A program made the translations under genes and the position numbers. A model generated the notes under the pieces. It saw only the letters and a program-made list of their open reading frames with translations. It searched no databases and was not told the DNA's origin. Positions 1-5,541 of a stretch of DNA of 8,766 bases are shown here, one piece after another. Positions within the stretch are counted from its first letter, which is position 1; the number at the start of each line of letters is the position of its first letter. Source of the DNA: Chloroflexota bacterium (GTDB lineage Bacteria; Chloroflexota; Anaerolineae; Anaerolineales; Villigracilaceae); NCBI GenBank assembly GCA_021796315.1, contig JAJYOH010000219.1, positions 1 through 8,766 of the forward strand, read 5' to 3'.

Positions 1-594
1 ACCGGGATGGTTATAAAAATCCTTGTCCTCGGTCGCAATCGTGGCGGCAACCAACGCCGGTGAAATTTTATCGAGCGTTACATACGTGCGGCGGCCGGCA
101 TTCGGGTCGACAATTTCATAAAGCACGTCCCCGTTGCGATCAAGGATGCGCGTGGTTTCAAACTGCGAAGCGCGTTGTTGCAAATCGCTGACGCTTGGAA
201 GGGAACTGGCGATTGAATAATATTCATAGACCGCCAGCGAACCAAGACAAAGCCCCATGATGACAACAATAAAGACGACAACGATCAGCCCGCGGATAAG
301 ACATCCCCAGTTGCGGAAATTGAATTTTGGCATTCCGCTTCGGGGCGGGACCGCAGGCGGGGTTCCGTTTCGACGGCTGGTCCTCGTCTCGTACGCAGCC
401 GGCGTGACGCGCGTGCCGTCCGTGTCGATCTCATCCACGCGGCGCGGCAGGGGCATATTATTTTTATCCAGCGCGGGACGCGCAAGAGGCGCCGGTGTGG
501 AGCTGCGTGCAGGCTGGGATGGAGGCTCGGCGCGCGTCTCATCTTCTGAATTTATCAATCGTCGAAATTTATCGCGTGGATCGTCTTGAGTCAT
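1..594 (-). CDS. Class A penicillin-binding protein (PBP1A/1B-like), N-terminal part, runs off the left edge
   Basis: Partial gene: 198 codons are visible, reading from 594 down to base 1 with no stop. Class A PBPs polymerise glycan strands from lipid II (GT51 domain) and cross-link peptides (transpeptidase domain) outside the membrane. Residues 1-98 form a polar, Pro/Arg/Thr-rich, probably disordered cytosolic tail. Residues 99-121 are one hydrophobic membrane segment (CLIRGLIVVVFIVVIMGLCL). Residues 145-198 match the start of a GT51 domain: TRILDRNGDVLYEI, then IATEDKDFYNHPG, the GT51 motif 1 (EDxxFxxHxG) with the catalytic Glu at 189. The transpeptidase domain lies outside the window. The start at 594 has a weak GAGAG Shine-Dalgarno. 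An in-frame ATG at 630 exists but lacks a ribosome site and sits in a palindrome. The gene is 73 bp downstream of the MaoC gene on the same strand. Family call is firm; 1A versus 1B/1C cannot be told here. Confidence 0.92.
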   Translation of the reverse strand, partial: MTQDDPRDKFRRLINSEDETRAEPPSQPARSSTPAPLARPALDKNNMPLPRRVDEIDTDGTRVTPAAYETRTSRRNGTPPAVPPRSGMPKFNFRNWGCLIRGLIVVVFIVVIMGLCLGSLAVYEYYSIASSLPSVSDLQQRASQFETTRILDRNGDVLYEIVDPNAGRRTYVTLDKISPALVAATIATEDKDFYNHPG

Positions 595-606
595 TTTACT
601 CTCGGA

Positions 607-630
607 ATGCGGCGACTGGAGTCGCCGCAT
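607..630. repeat. Perfect 11-bp inverted repeat (hairpin) between maoC-like gene and PBP gene
   Basis: Arms ATGCGGCGACT (607-617) and AGTCGCCGCAT (620-630) are exactly complementary around a 2-base centre. On the minus strand it lies between the MaoC stop and the PBP start and is followed by purine-rich sequence, not a T-run. It is therefore not a standard intrinsic terminator. It could be an mRNA-stabilising or processing hairpin, or a copy of a dispersed palindromic repeat. Confidence 0.85.
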
Positions 631-667
631 GATTCATACCATGATGTTAGAGATTTCGTATTCCATA

Positions 668-1117
668 TTACTTTGGCTTGGACATTACAAGCACATTCCA
701 TGTTCCACGATGACAGGTATCATCGTGTTGATTTTTTACATCGAGGGCAATCGTCACTGCGCCGCCGCCGATGCGCGGCAAGGCTTTTACTTCCGTGACA
801 GTCAATTCAACGCGAAGTGTGTCGCCGATAAAAACCGGCTTGACGAATTTCCACTCGTTGATCTCGCGAAAAGCCATGACCGTGCCTTCGAGAATCCCCG
901 TCCGCATGGCAAGGCCTGAAGCGATGGACAAGCCCAAAAGTCCATGTGCGACGCGCTGGCCGAACGGTGATGTTTTGCTAAACTCGGCGTCAGTGTGGAT
1001 CTGATTGTAGTCGCCGGAGAGACCGGCGAAAGTCATGATGTCACTTTCAGCGACGGTACGGCCCGCCGTCATGATCTTTTGTCCCACGCTAAACTCTTCA
1101 AAATAAAGTCCGGTCAT
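668..1117 (-). CDS. MaoC-like (R)-specific enoyl hydratase / dehydratase, hot-dog fold
   Basis: A 149-residue single hot-dog domain. Members typically hydrate trans-2-enoyl-CoA to (R)-3-hydroxyacyl-CoA or carry out related dehydrations. The hydratase-2 signature is clear: FAGLSGDYNQIH at residues 30-41, giving the catalytic pair Asp36 and His41 with Asn38 between them. The second conserved element, RVAHGLL, is at 55-61. Length is normal for a single-domain MaoC protein. The start is supported by GAGGAG ending 8 nt before the ATG. The first residues (MTGLYFEEFSVGQK) match the usual 'yFeDfxvGq' opening of the family. It is first in a minus-strand pair with the PBP gene, with which it has no obvious functional link. 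The exact acyl-CoA substrate cannot be read from sequence. Nothing is missing from the active site. Confidence 0.94.
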   Translation of the reverse strand: MTGLYFEEFSVGQKIMTAGRTVAESDIMTFAGLSGDYNQIHTDAEFSKTSPFGQRVAHGLLGLSIASGLAMRTGILEGTVMAFREINEWKFVKPVFIGDTLRVELTVTEVKALPRIGGGAVTIALDVKNQHDDTCHRGTWNVLVMSKPK

Positions 1118-1138
1118 AATTAAGTCTCCTCGTCTTTA

Positions 1139-1183
1139 GTCTTCTGGTCTGCTTGTCTTCGATGAACCAGCAAACTAGAAGAC
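1139..1183 (-). promoter_or_regulatory. Imperfect inverted repeat in the probable maoC 5' leader
   Basis: Arms 1139-1151 (GTCTTCTGGTCTG) and 1171-1183 (CAAACTAGAAGAC) pair over 13 positions with one G-T pair and one mismatch, leaving a 19-base loop. If transcription of the maoC-like gene starts near 1190 (from the TATAAT at 1198-1203), this hairpin lies in its 5' leader, upstream of the ribosome site. Function unknown. Confidence 0.55.
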
Positions 1184-1197
1184 TAGCTGACTAACAA

Positions 1198-1203
1198 ATT
1201 ATA
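1198..1203 (-). promoter_or_regulatory. Candidate -10 element (TATAAT) for the maoC-like gene
   Basis: Read on the minus strand the bases are a perfect TATAAT, about 80 bp upstream of the MaoC start. No good -35 hexamer sits at 16-18 bp; the best is TTAGAT at 18 bp. The site is back to back with the plus-strand promoter at 1208-1236, so the two RNA polymerase footprints would overlap. Confidence 0.4.
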
Positions 1204-1207
1204 CCCT

Positions 1208-1236
1208 TTGACCTCTCGTCCATCTAACCGTACAAT
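1208..1236 (+). promoter_or_regulatory. Strong sigma-70-type promoter for the glycosidase-like gene, predicting a leaderless mRNA
   Basis: TTGACC (1208-1213), a 17-bp spacer, then TACAAT (1231-1236): five of six consensus matches in each box. Transcription normally starts 6-8 bases after the -10, i.e. about 1242-1244. That coincides with the A of the ATG at 1243. There is no Shine-Dalgarno before that ATG, and an in-frame TAA at 1225-1227 rules out an earlier start. Confidence 0.75.
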
Positions 1237-1242
1237 AGACCT

Positions 1243-3621
1243 ATGCGCGATTGGAATCTTCAAACAGGCGACCCGCTCTCTCTGACTCTCGCGGCGGATG
1301 CGCGTTTGTGCAAGCCTGATTATGTCAACGATCAAGTCTGGGAACTTGAGATCGGCTCCGGCGAGCCCGCCGCTTTATCCGTTCGCACCACGTATGGATT
1401 GCGCGCCCGTTCGATGCGTCTCTTTTATCGCTTTGGTGAATTGGGCAGGAACATAACCAGCCCTGCCGAGTTTCACGTTGCTCCACGGCTGCGCCGTTTT
1501 TATGCAAATTTTTTTTTACTGACCTTTTCTCCTTTTGAGGGCCTGGAAGTCGGCGCCGAATATTGGATTCCCGAATCACACATCATCGCGGGGCGATTGA
1601 CAATTTCGAATCGCACAACCTTCGCCCGCAAGGTCAACCTTGAATTATGCGGCGCGTTGACTCCTCTCGACGGCCAGCCTCTTTCACACTCGCAACAACA
1701 GATGGTCAATGTTCTTGCCGGACAAACGGGCGGGCTTGCGCCCGTTCTGTTTATGACCGGCGGACCCAGCGCCGGCCCCGGACCACATCCATCTCTCGCA
1801 CTCGATCTTCAATTTGATCCCGGCCAGGCTCGTTCCATTACCTGGGCCTTGGCCAGCGAAGCCGCTGCCGAAGCGTCATTCGAACTGGCGCGCCGCACAA
1901 CCACGCGTCCGTGGGACGCAGAGCGGGCGCGCATCGAAATGTTGGATGCGAGTCAGATCCTCGATATTCAAACCGGCGACGCAGATTGGGACGCGGCTTT
2001 GGCTTTCAGTCAAAGAACTGCCTTGAGTTTGTTCTTCCCGGCCAGCAAACAATTACCCAATTCATCTTTTGTGCAACTGCGCCAACCAGACAACGGATAT
2101 TCGCACAAAGGCGATGGTCACGATTATCCGCCATCCTGGAACGGTCAATCTGCATTAGAAACTTATTACATCTCCACTTTAATCCCCGTCGAGCGGTATC
2201 TTCTGCGCGGACTGCTTGAAAATTATCTGAGCGTTCAAACCGAGGATGGTTCGATAGATGGTCGGCCTGGCCTGGCGGGTCAACGCGCAAAATTCCCGAC
2301 CGCACCGATGCTGGCAGGACTGGCATGGAAATATTTTCAAGATACTCAAGACAAGGATTTCATCGAAGGAGTCTTTCCGCATTTACTGGCTTTTTTCTGG
2401 AGCTGGTTCTCGCCCGAACATGACCGAGACCGCGACGGCATCCCTGAATGGAATCATATTTTGCAAACCGGCTTCGACGATAATCCGCTCTTCGATGTGT
2501 GGCACCCGTGGTCGCAGGGCATCGACATTTCCATCATCCACGATCCCGCGCTGGAAGCCATGCTCTATCGAGAGGCCGCCTCTTTGATTCTGATGGCTGA
2601 AGAACTTGAACGCACCAGCGAATTAACTTTGCTTCACCAACAAGCCGCCGCGCTGCGTTCATCTGTCGACGCAGGCTGGAGCGCGCGCGATGCGTTGTAT
2701 TCGTATCGCGACAGAATTACCAAACAATGCCAGTCCGGAAAAGTCATCGCTAAACATAAAGGCAACGGCAACATGCGCCCGAAGAAAGAGTTCGAGACGC
2801 CGATGCGTTTGCTGGTCGAGGTGCAAACTAAAAGTCCCGCGGCGAAGCGCCCGATTGTTGAGATCGGCGAATTGGCAAGCAAAGGCAGGGGCGAGATCGA
2901 AGTCATCGAAGCTCCGCAATTTCAATGGCATAGCGGCGGGCTGGTCGCGACCAGTCAAAAAGTTTTTTCAAAGATCGGGCGTATCAGCGTCAAAGGGCTG
3001 GAAGAGAACGACAAGATCATCGTTCACATTCTGGATACAACCAGCGAAGACATCACGCTCTTCACGCCGCTGTGGGCGCACATTCCCGACCACCAACGCG
3101 CACAGGTTTTGATCGGACGTTCTCTATTGGATGCAGAAAGATTCGACCGGCCTTTTGGAATCCCTGCGCTCTCGTTCGTGCCGGACAAAAAAGCGGACGC
3201 CGTTTCGATGAGCGTTCACCTGCCCTGGAATCAATTGGTCGGCGAGGGATTGCTGGCTTACAACTTTCGAAACGAAGCCGCGCGCCTGACGGTGCATTTG
3301 ATGAACGCGGTCATTCAAAGTTTGAAACAAAGCCGTGCATTCTATCAACGTTATCATGCCGAGAGTGGAAGCGGCATCGGCGAACGCGGCGCATTGAGCG
3401 GACTCGCTCCCGTCGGCCTTTTTTTGCAAACCCTGGGTGTGACGATTCTTTCATCCACGCGCGTAAAACTCGAAGGCAGGAACCCGTTCGTGTGGCCGGT
3501 GACAATTCAATACAAAGGCTTGAAGGTGATCCGAGGACTCGAAAAAACAGAGATCATCTTCGCAAACGGTAAATCAGTTTCGATAACAGACATTGCGCCG
3601 TTGGTGGTATCTGCTGATTAA
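1243..3621 (+). CDS. MGH1/GH63-like (alpha/alpha)6-barrel glycoside hydrolase homologue
   Basis: 792 residues, no signal peptide, so probably cytoplasmic. Approximate layout: a beta-rich N-terminal domain (1-230), an (alpha/alpha)6 barrel from about 245, interrupted by a beta-rich insert (about 495-600), resumed to about 735, then a short C-terminal beta tail. Barrel signatures are FPTAPMLAGLAWKYFQDTQD (351-370), DRDGIPEWNH (396-405) and TGFDDNPLF (409-417). The last matches the 'SGxDxSPRF' segment that carries the general acid in GH63/MGH1-like enzymes (Asp412). The expected general-base segment ('FYExYxPxTG') reads FYQRYHAESG (700-709), with Gln702 where the family has Glu. Relatives hydrolyse alpha-glycosides, including mannosyl- and glucosylglycerate. 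Activity and substrate here are uncertain. Start at 1243 is nearly forced by the TAA at 1225 and the promoter. Two c-di-AMP receptor genes follow at 38 bp without a visible terminator, suggesting one transcript. Confidence 0.82.
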   Translation: MRDWNLQTGDPLSLTLAADARLCKPDYVNDQVWELEIGSGEPAALSVRTTYGLRARSMRLFYRFGELGRNITSPAEFHVAPRLRRFYANFFLLTFSPFEGLEVGAEYWIPESHIIAGRLTISNRTTFARKVNLELCGALTPLDGQPLSHSQQQMVNVLAGQTGGLAPVLFMTGGPSAGPGPHPSLALDLQFDPGQARSITWALASEAAAEASFELARRTTTRPWDAERARIEMLDASQILDIQTGDADWDAALAFSQRTALSLFFPASKQLPNSSFVQLRQPDNGYSHKGDGHDYPPSWNGQSALETYYISTLIPVERYLLRGLLENYLSVQTEDGSIDGRPGLAGQRAKFPTAPMLAGLAWKYFQDTQDKDFIEGVFPHLLAFFWSWFSPEHDRDRDGIPEWNHILQTGFDDNPLFDVWHPWSQGIDISIIHDPALEAMLYREAASLILMAEELERTSELTLLHQQAAALRSSVDAGWSARDALYSYRDRITKQCQSGKVIAKHKGNGNMRPKKEFETPMRLLVEVQTKSPAAKRPIVEIGELASKGRGEIEVIEAPQFQWHSGGLVATSQKVFSKIGRISVKGLEENDKIIVHILDTTSEDITLFTPLWAHIPDHQRAQVLIGRSLLDAERFDRPFGIPALSFVPDKKADAVSMSVHLPWNQLVGEGLLAYNFRNEAARLTVHLMNAVIQSLKQSRAFYQRYHAESGSGIGERGALSGLAPVGLFLQTLGVTILSSTRVKLEGRNPFVWPVTIQYKGLKVIRGLEKTEIIFANGKSVSITDIAPLVVSAD

Positions 3622-3659
3622 TCGTGGTATTCTTTTATTAAGTTTTTACGGAGACAACC

Positions 3660-3995
3660 ATGACTGCCCCCATCCATCTTTTAATATTAGCCGTTGTACA
3701 AGAGCAGGACCTGGACGCGGCTACGCGCGCGCTTGAACCTTTGGGCGCACCGACGGTTTATCTCTCAAGCGCCGGTGGGTTTTTAGGAAGACGCAATGCC
3801 ACACTACTGGTCGGCCTGCCCGATGGCCGCGAGGAAGAAACATTGACGGCCTTGCGACAATCCTGCCGTCAGCGCGTGGAATATTTGACCATGCCGCTCG
3901 AAGGTTCGCCCATGCCAATGCCCACTCCCATCCCGGTGACGGTAGGCGGCGCAATTGTGTTTGCCTTGCCTGTGGAAAGATTTGAAGAAATATAA
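3660..3995 (+). CDS. PII-like cyclic-di-AMP receptor, DarA/PstA family, long-loop paralogue
   Basis: 111 residues, the usual length for DarA/PstA, a trimeric PII-like cytosolic protein that binds c-di-AMP. Visible hallmarks are the first strand HLLILAVVQ, the loop SSAGGFLGRRNATLLVG (36-52, family form 'TTGGFLRxGNTTFLxG') and the C-terminal VTVGGAIVFALPVERFEEI (93-111, family form 'VEVGGATVFVxPVxxF'). The large loop before that last strand is kept and is Met/Pro-rich (about 79-92). Asn46 corresponds to the pocket Asn41 of S. aureus PstA. The pocket Arg26 and Thr28 correspond here to Pro31 and Val33, so ligand binding may be altered. The start has GGAG (in ACGGAGACAACC) just upstream. It follows the glycosidase-like gene by 38 bp and precedes a second paralogue by 50 bp. 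No output partner can be named. Confidence 0.88.
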   Translation: MTAPIHLLILAVVQEQDLDAATRALEPLGAPTVYLSSAGGFLGRRNATLLVGLPDGREEETLTALRQSCRQRVEYLTMPLEGSPMPMPTPIPVTVGGAIVFALPVERFEEI

Positions 3996-4001
3996 ACAAC
4001 A

Positions 4002-4042
4002 GGGACGAAGCGTTGCTTCGCTCTTATGAATACAGGAGTCCC
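4002..4042 (+). promoter_or_regulatory. Intercistronic hairpin between the two c-di-AMP receptor genes
   Basis: CGAAGC (4006-4011) and GCTTCG (4015-4020) form a perfect 6-bp stem with a 3-base loop. A second possible pairing, GGGAC (4002-4006) with GTCCC (4038-4042), would reach the AGGAG ribosome site (4034-4038) of the downstream gene. There is no T-run, so it is not a terminator. It could set the translation ratio of the two paralogues. Confidence 0.5.
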
Positions 4043-4045
4043 GCC

Positions 4046-4309
4046 ATGAAAATGATCATTGTAATTATCAAAGATAACGAAGCCGACGCACTTACACGCG
4101 CCCTGACCAGCGCCGAATACCGTGTCACGCGCATCGCCTCCACCAGCGGCTTCTTAAGAAGCGGCGTGGACACCCTTTTGATCGGCGTCAAAGACGAGCG
4201 AGTGGATTCAGCCATCGCGCTGGTCCGCGAAACGGTGGCCGTTACCGGATCGAAAGAAAAGCGTGCGACGTTGTTTGTTGTCCCCATTCAAAGATTTGAA
4301 CAGATATAA
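4046..4309 (+). CDS. PII-like cyclic-di-AMP receptor, DarA/PstA family, short-loop paralogue
   Basis: 87 residues from the ATG at 4046, supported by AGGAG ending 7 nt upstream. A longer reading from GTG at 4013 has no ribosome site and adds a non-family tail. MKMIIVIIKDNEADALTRAL closely resembles the start of S. aureus PstA as I recall it. RVTRIASTSGFLRSG (26-40) keeps the positions of pocket residues Arg26, Thr28, Phe36 and Leu37. Position 41, Asn in PstA, is Val here. The long loop and GG-containing strand of canonical members (about 20 residues) are replaced by a short turn, VTGSKEKRATLFVVPIQRFEQI (66-87), which makes the protein shorter than the family's roughly 109 residues. It ends 29 bp before the convergent panC stop, with no terminator seen between. 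Paralogue of the preceding gene; mixed trimers are possible. Confidence 0.85.
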   Translation: MKMIIVIIKDNEADALTRALTSAEYRVTRIASTSGFLRSGVDTLLIGVKDERVDSAIALVRETVAVTGSKEKRATLFVVPIQRFEQI

Positions 4310-4338
4310 GCGAGCCAGGGTATTTTTATTCTCGAAAA

Positions 4339-5172
4339 TCATTCCAGTACAAAATTATCAATCAAGCGAGTTCCGTCGAAGAAGACGGCCATCGAAAGCA
4401 GAGTCTTTCCCGTCACCGTTTGTAATTCTTCGAGCGTGTTGTAATCGGCGCAGGAAACATATTGCATCTGCGCCAGCGGCTCAGACGCGATCACATCTTT
4501 CATCTTTCTTCTTAATTTCTCGGCATCGCGTTCCCCCTTTTCAAATTCATCTTTTGCAGCGCCAAGGGCACGAAACAAAACCGTGGCGGCCTTGCGCTGC
4601 TCAATGCCAAGATAAACATTGCGGCTCGACATGGCAAGTCCGTCCGGTTCGCGCACGATCGGGCAAACAACGATCTCGATTGGGAAATTCAGATCACGCG
4701 TCATCTGGCGGATAACGGCCGCCTGCTGCGCGTCCTTTTGTCCGAAGTAGGCCTTCGTTGGCTGGACAGCATTGAACAGTTTGGAAACAACCGTTGTGAC
4801 GCCGCGAAAGTGGCCGGGTCTCATCGAACCTTCGAGCGGGCGCGTCATTTCCTCGACTTCAACCCACGTCTGGAACCCGGGCGGATACATCACTTCAGGC
4901 GTGGGCGTCCAGACCAAATCCACGCCAGCGGATTCGAGCAGGCGCAAATCACGCTCAAGGTCACGCGGATATTTGGAAAGATCGTCAGTAGGCGCAAACT
5001 GCGCGGGGTTGACAAAGATACTCACGGCCACAAATTTGCACTCGGCCTTTGCGCGGCGGGTAAGGGAGAGATGCCCTTCGTGCAGGTATCCCATCGTTGG
5101 CACGAGACCCAGCGTCCCGTCCAGAAGGAGGCGGGCGGCGCGTAATTCTTCGAGTGCGGTGACAATCATCAT
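4339..5172 (-). CDS. panC: Pantothenate synthetase (pantoate--beta-alanine ligase)
   Basis: 277 residues, normal for PanC. It joins (R)-pantoate to beta-alanine using ATP via a pantoyl-adenylate, the last step of vitamin B5 synthesis on the way to CoA; cytosolic dimer. All family motifs are present: PTMGYLHEGHLSL (25-37) with the HIGH-type His31 and His34, FVNPAQFAPTDDLSKYPRD (53-71), the pantoate/ATP region PGHFRGVTTVVSKLFN (119-134), YFGQKDAQQ (142-150) and the KMSKS-like EPDGLAMSSRN (175-185). The start is either of two adjacent ATGs (5172 or 5169) and makes no functional difference; AGGA lies about 10 nt upstream of the first. No panB or panD is in the window. It is divergent from the 68-residue protein gene and convergent with the c-di-AMP receptor genes. 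I found no convincing promoter in the shared 76-bp upstream gap on this strand. Confidence 0.98.
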   Translation of the reverse strand: MMIVTALEELRAARLLLDGTLGLVPTMGYLHEGHLSLTRRAKAECKFVAVSIFVNPAQFAPTDDLSKYPRDLERDLRLLESAGVDLVWTPTPEVMYPPGFQTWVEVEEMTRPLEGSMRPGHFRGVTTVVSKLFNAVQPTKAYFGQKDAQQAAVIRQMTRDLNFPIEIVVCPIVREPDGLAMSSRNVYLGIEQRKAATVLFRALGAAKDEFEKGERDAEKLRRKMKDVIASEPLAQMQYVSCADYNTLEELQTVTGKTLLSMAVFFDGTRLIDNFVLE

Positions 5173-5188
5173 GTTCCAAAATTCCTGG

Positions 5189-5218
5189 TTGACAAGTTTA
5201 GAAAATCTGTGCTACACT
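5189..5218 (+). promoter_or_regulatory. Sigma-70-type promoter for the 68-residue protein gene
   Basis: A perfect TTGACA (5189-5194), an 18-bp spacer and TACACT (5213-5218). Predicted transcription start is about 5225, giving a leader of roughly 24 nt that includes the GGAG ribosome site at 5240-5243. It lies in the divergent gap with panC. Confidence 0.75.
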
Positions 5219-5248
5219 TTTATCATCAAATTTAGAAATGGAGAAAAA

Positions 5249-5455
5249 ATGGCCTACTCACATACCAACTCAAAAGGCACTACCTATTACCTGCACTCCA
5301 ACGGAAAGATGTTTTACTTCTCGAAGGAGATCAAGGAAGGCGTGCTCGATGCAGTGCCCGCCGGATATAATGTCGTAGAGATGAAAACGGGTATGCTCGT
5401 TTTGAAGCGAAATGCCCCGCCCGCCGAGGCAACGCCCGAAAAGACGGGGCAGTAA
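5249..5455 (+). CDS. Small protein of unknown function, 68 residues
   Basis: I do not recognise a named family with confidence. The start at 5249 is set by GGAG 5 nt upstream and a good promoter at 5189-5218. The same frame is open far upstream, but that part overlaps panC antisense and is not coding. The protein is soluble, without Cys, signal peptide or membrane segment. Residues 8-54 look like a compact small domain rich in beta strands: SKGTTYYLHSNGKMFYFSKE, then a turn VPAGYNVVEMKTGMLVLKR. Residues 55-68 are a Pro/Ala/Glu tail (NAPPAEATPEKTGQ). The pattern 'YYLHS..G..YFSK...(x)P.GY.VVE.K.G...LK' resembles short uncharacterised proteins I associate with Chloroflexota, archaea and candidate phyla, but that is memory, not a search. 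It sits upstream of ssb on the same strand with no terminator between them. Confidence 0.75.
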   Translation: MAYSHTNSKGTTYYLHSNGKMFYFSKEIKEGVLDAVPAGYNVVEMKTGMLVLKRNAPPAEATPEKTGQ

Positions 5456-5461
5456 CCAAAG

Positions 5462-5467
5462 TATAAT
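5462..5467 (+). promoter_or_regulatory. Candidate -10 element (TATAAT) for ssb
   Basis: A perfect TATAAT just after the stop of the 68-residue gene, with no recognisable -35 at 16-18 bp and no TG extension. If used, the start would be near 5474, giving an ssb leader of about 90 nt that holds the leader ORF and inverted repeat described below. Confidence 0.4.
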
Positions 5468-5491
5468 CCGTTCGAACAATCCATAACTGTT

Positions 5492-5541
5492 CTTTTAGAG
5501 AAAAGGAGATTTGATATGACACGAAACATTGCCTCTAAAAG
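5492..5541 (+). promoter_or_regulatory. 9-bp inverted repeat enclosing the leader-ORF ribosome site upstream of ssb
   Basis: CTTTTAGAG (5492-5500) and CTCTAAAAG (5533-5541) are exactly complementary. The 32-base loop contains the AGGAG at 5504-5508 and the ATG at 5516. In RNA this would be an AU-rich stem presenting a ribosome site in its loop, just upstream of the ssb ribosome site. A regulatory role is inferred, not shown. Confidence 0.5.

Noticed and set aside
257..589. Plus-strand ORF over the start of the PBP gene
   Set aside because: The minus strand here encodes a membrane segment and the GT51 motif of a class A PBP; the plus-strand frame is Arg-rich shadow.
1006..1026. Inverted repeat GTCGCCGG / CCGGCGA
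   Set aside because: It encodes the conserved FAGLSGD motif of the MaoC protein; the symmetry is explained by coding.
3072..3572. 166-codon ORF overlapping the glycosidase-like gene in another frame
   Set aside because: A shadow of the real gene: Arg/Ser-rich composition, no ribosome site, no family motif.
4013..4045. Earlier start (GTG) for the second c-di-AMP receptor
   Set aside because: It begins inside the intercistronic hairpin without a ribosome site. MKMIIVII at 4046 matches the family N-terminus.
4310..4338. Terminator between the second receptor gene and panC
   Set aside because: Only a 4-bp CGAG/CTCG pairing is present; no stable stem with a T-run on either strand.
4772..5248. 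Long in-frame extension upstream of the 68-residue protein
   Set aside because: It runs antisense through panC, whose motifs are intact. The promoter at 5189-5218 and GGAG at 5240 fix the start at 5249.
5413..5451. TGCCCCG / CGGGGCA inverted repeat at the end of the 68-residue gene, as a terminator
   Set aside because: Only 7 bp with a 25-base loop, inside coding sequence, and no T-run follows.
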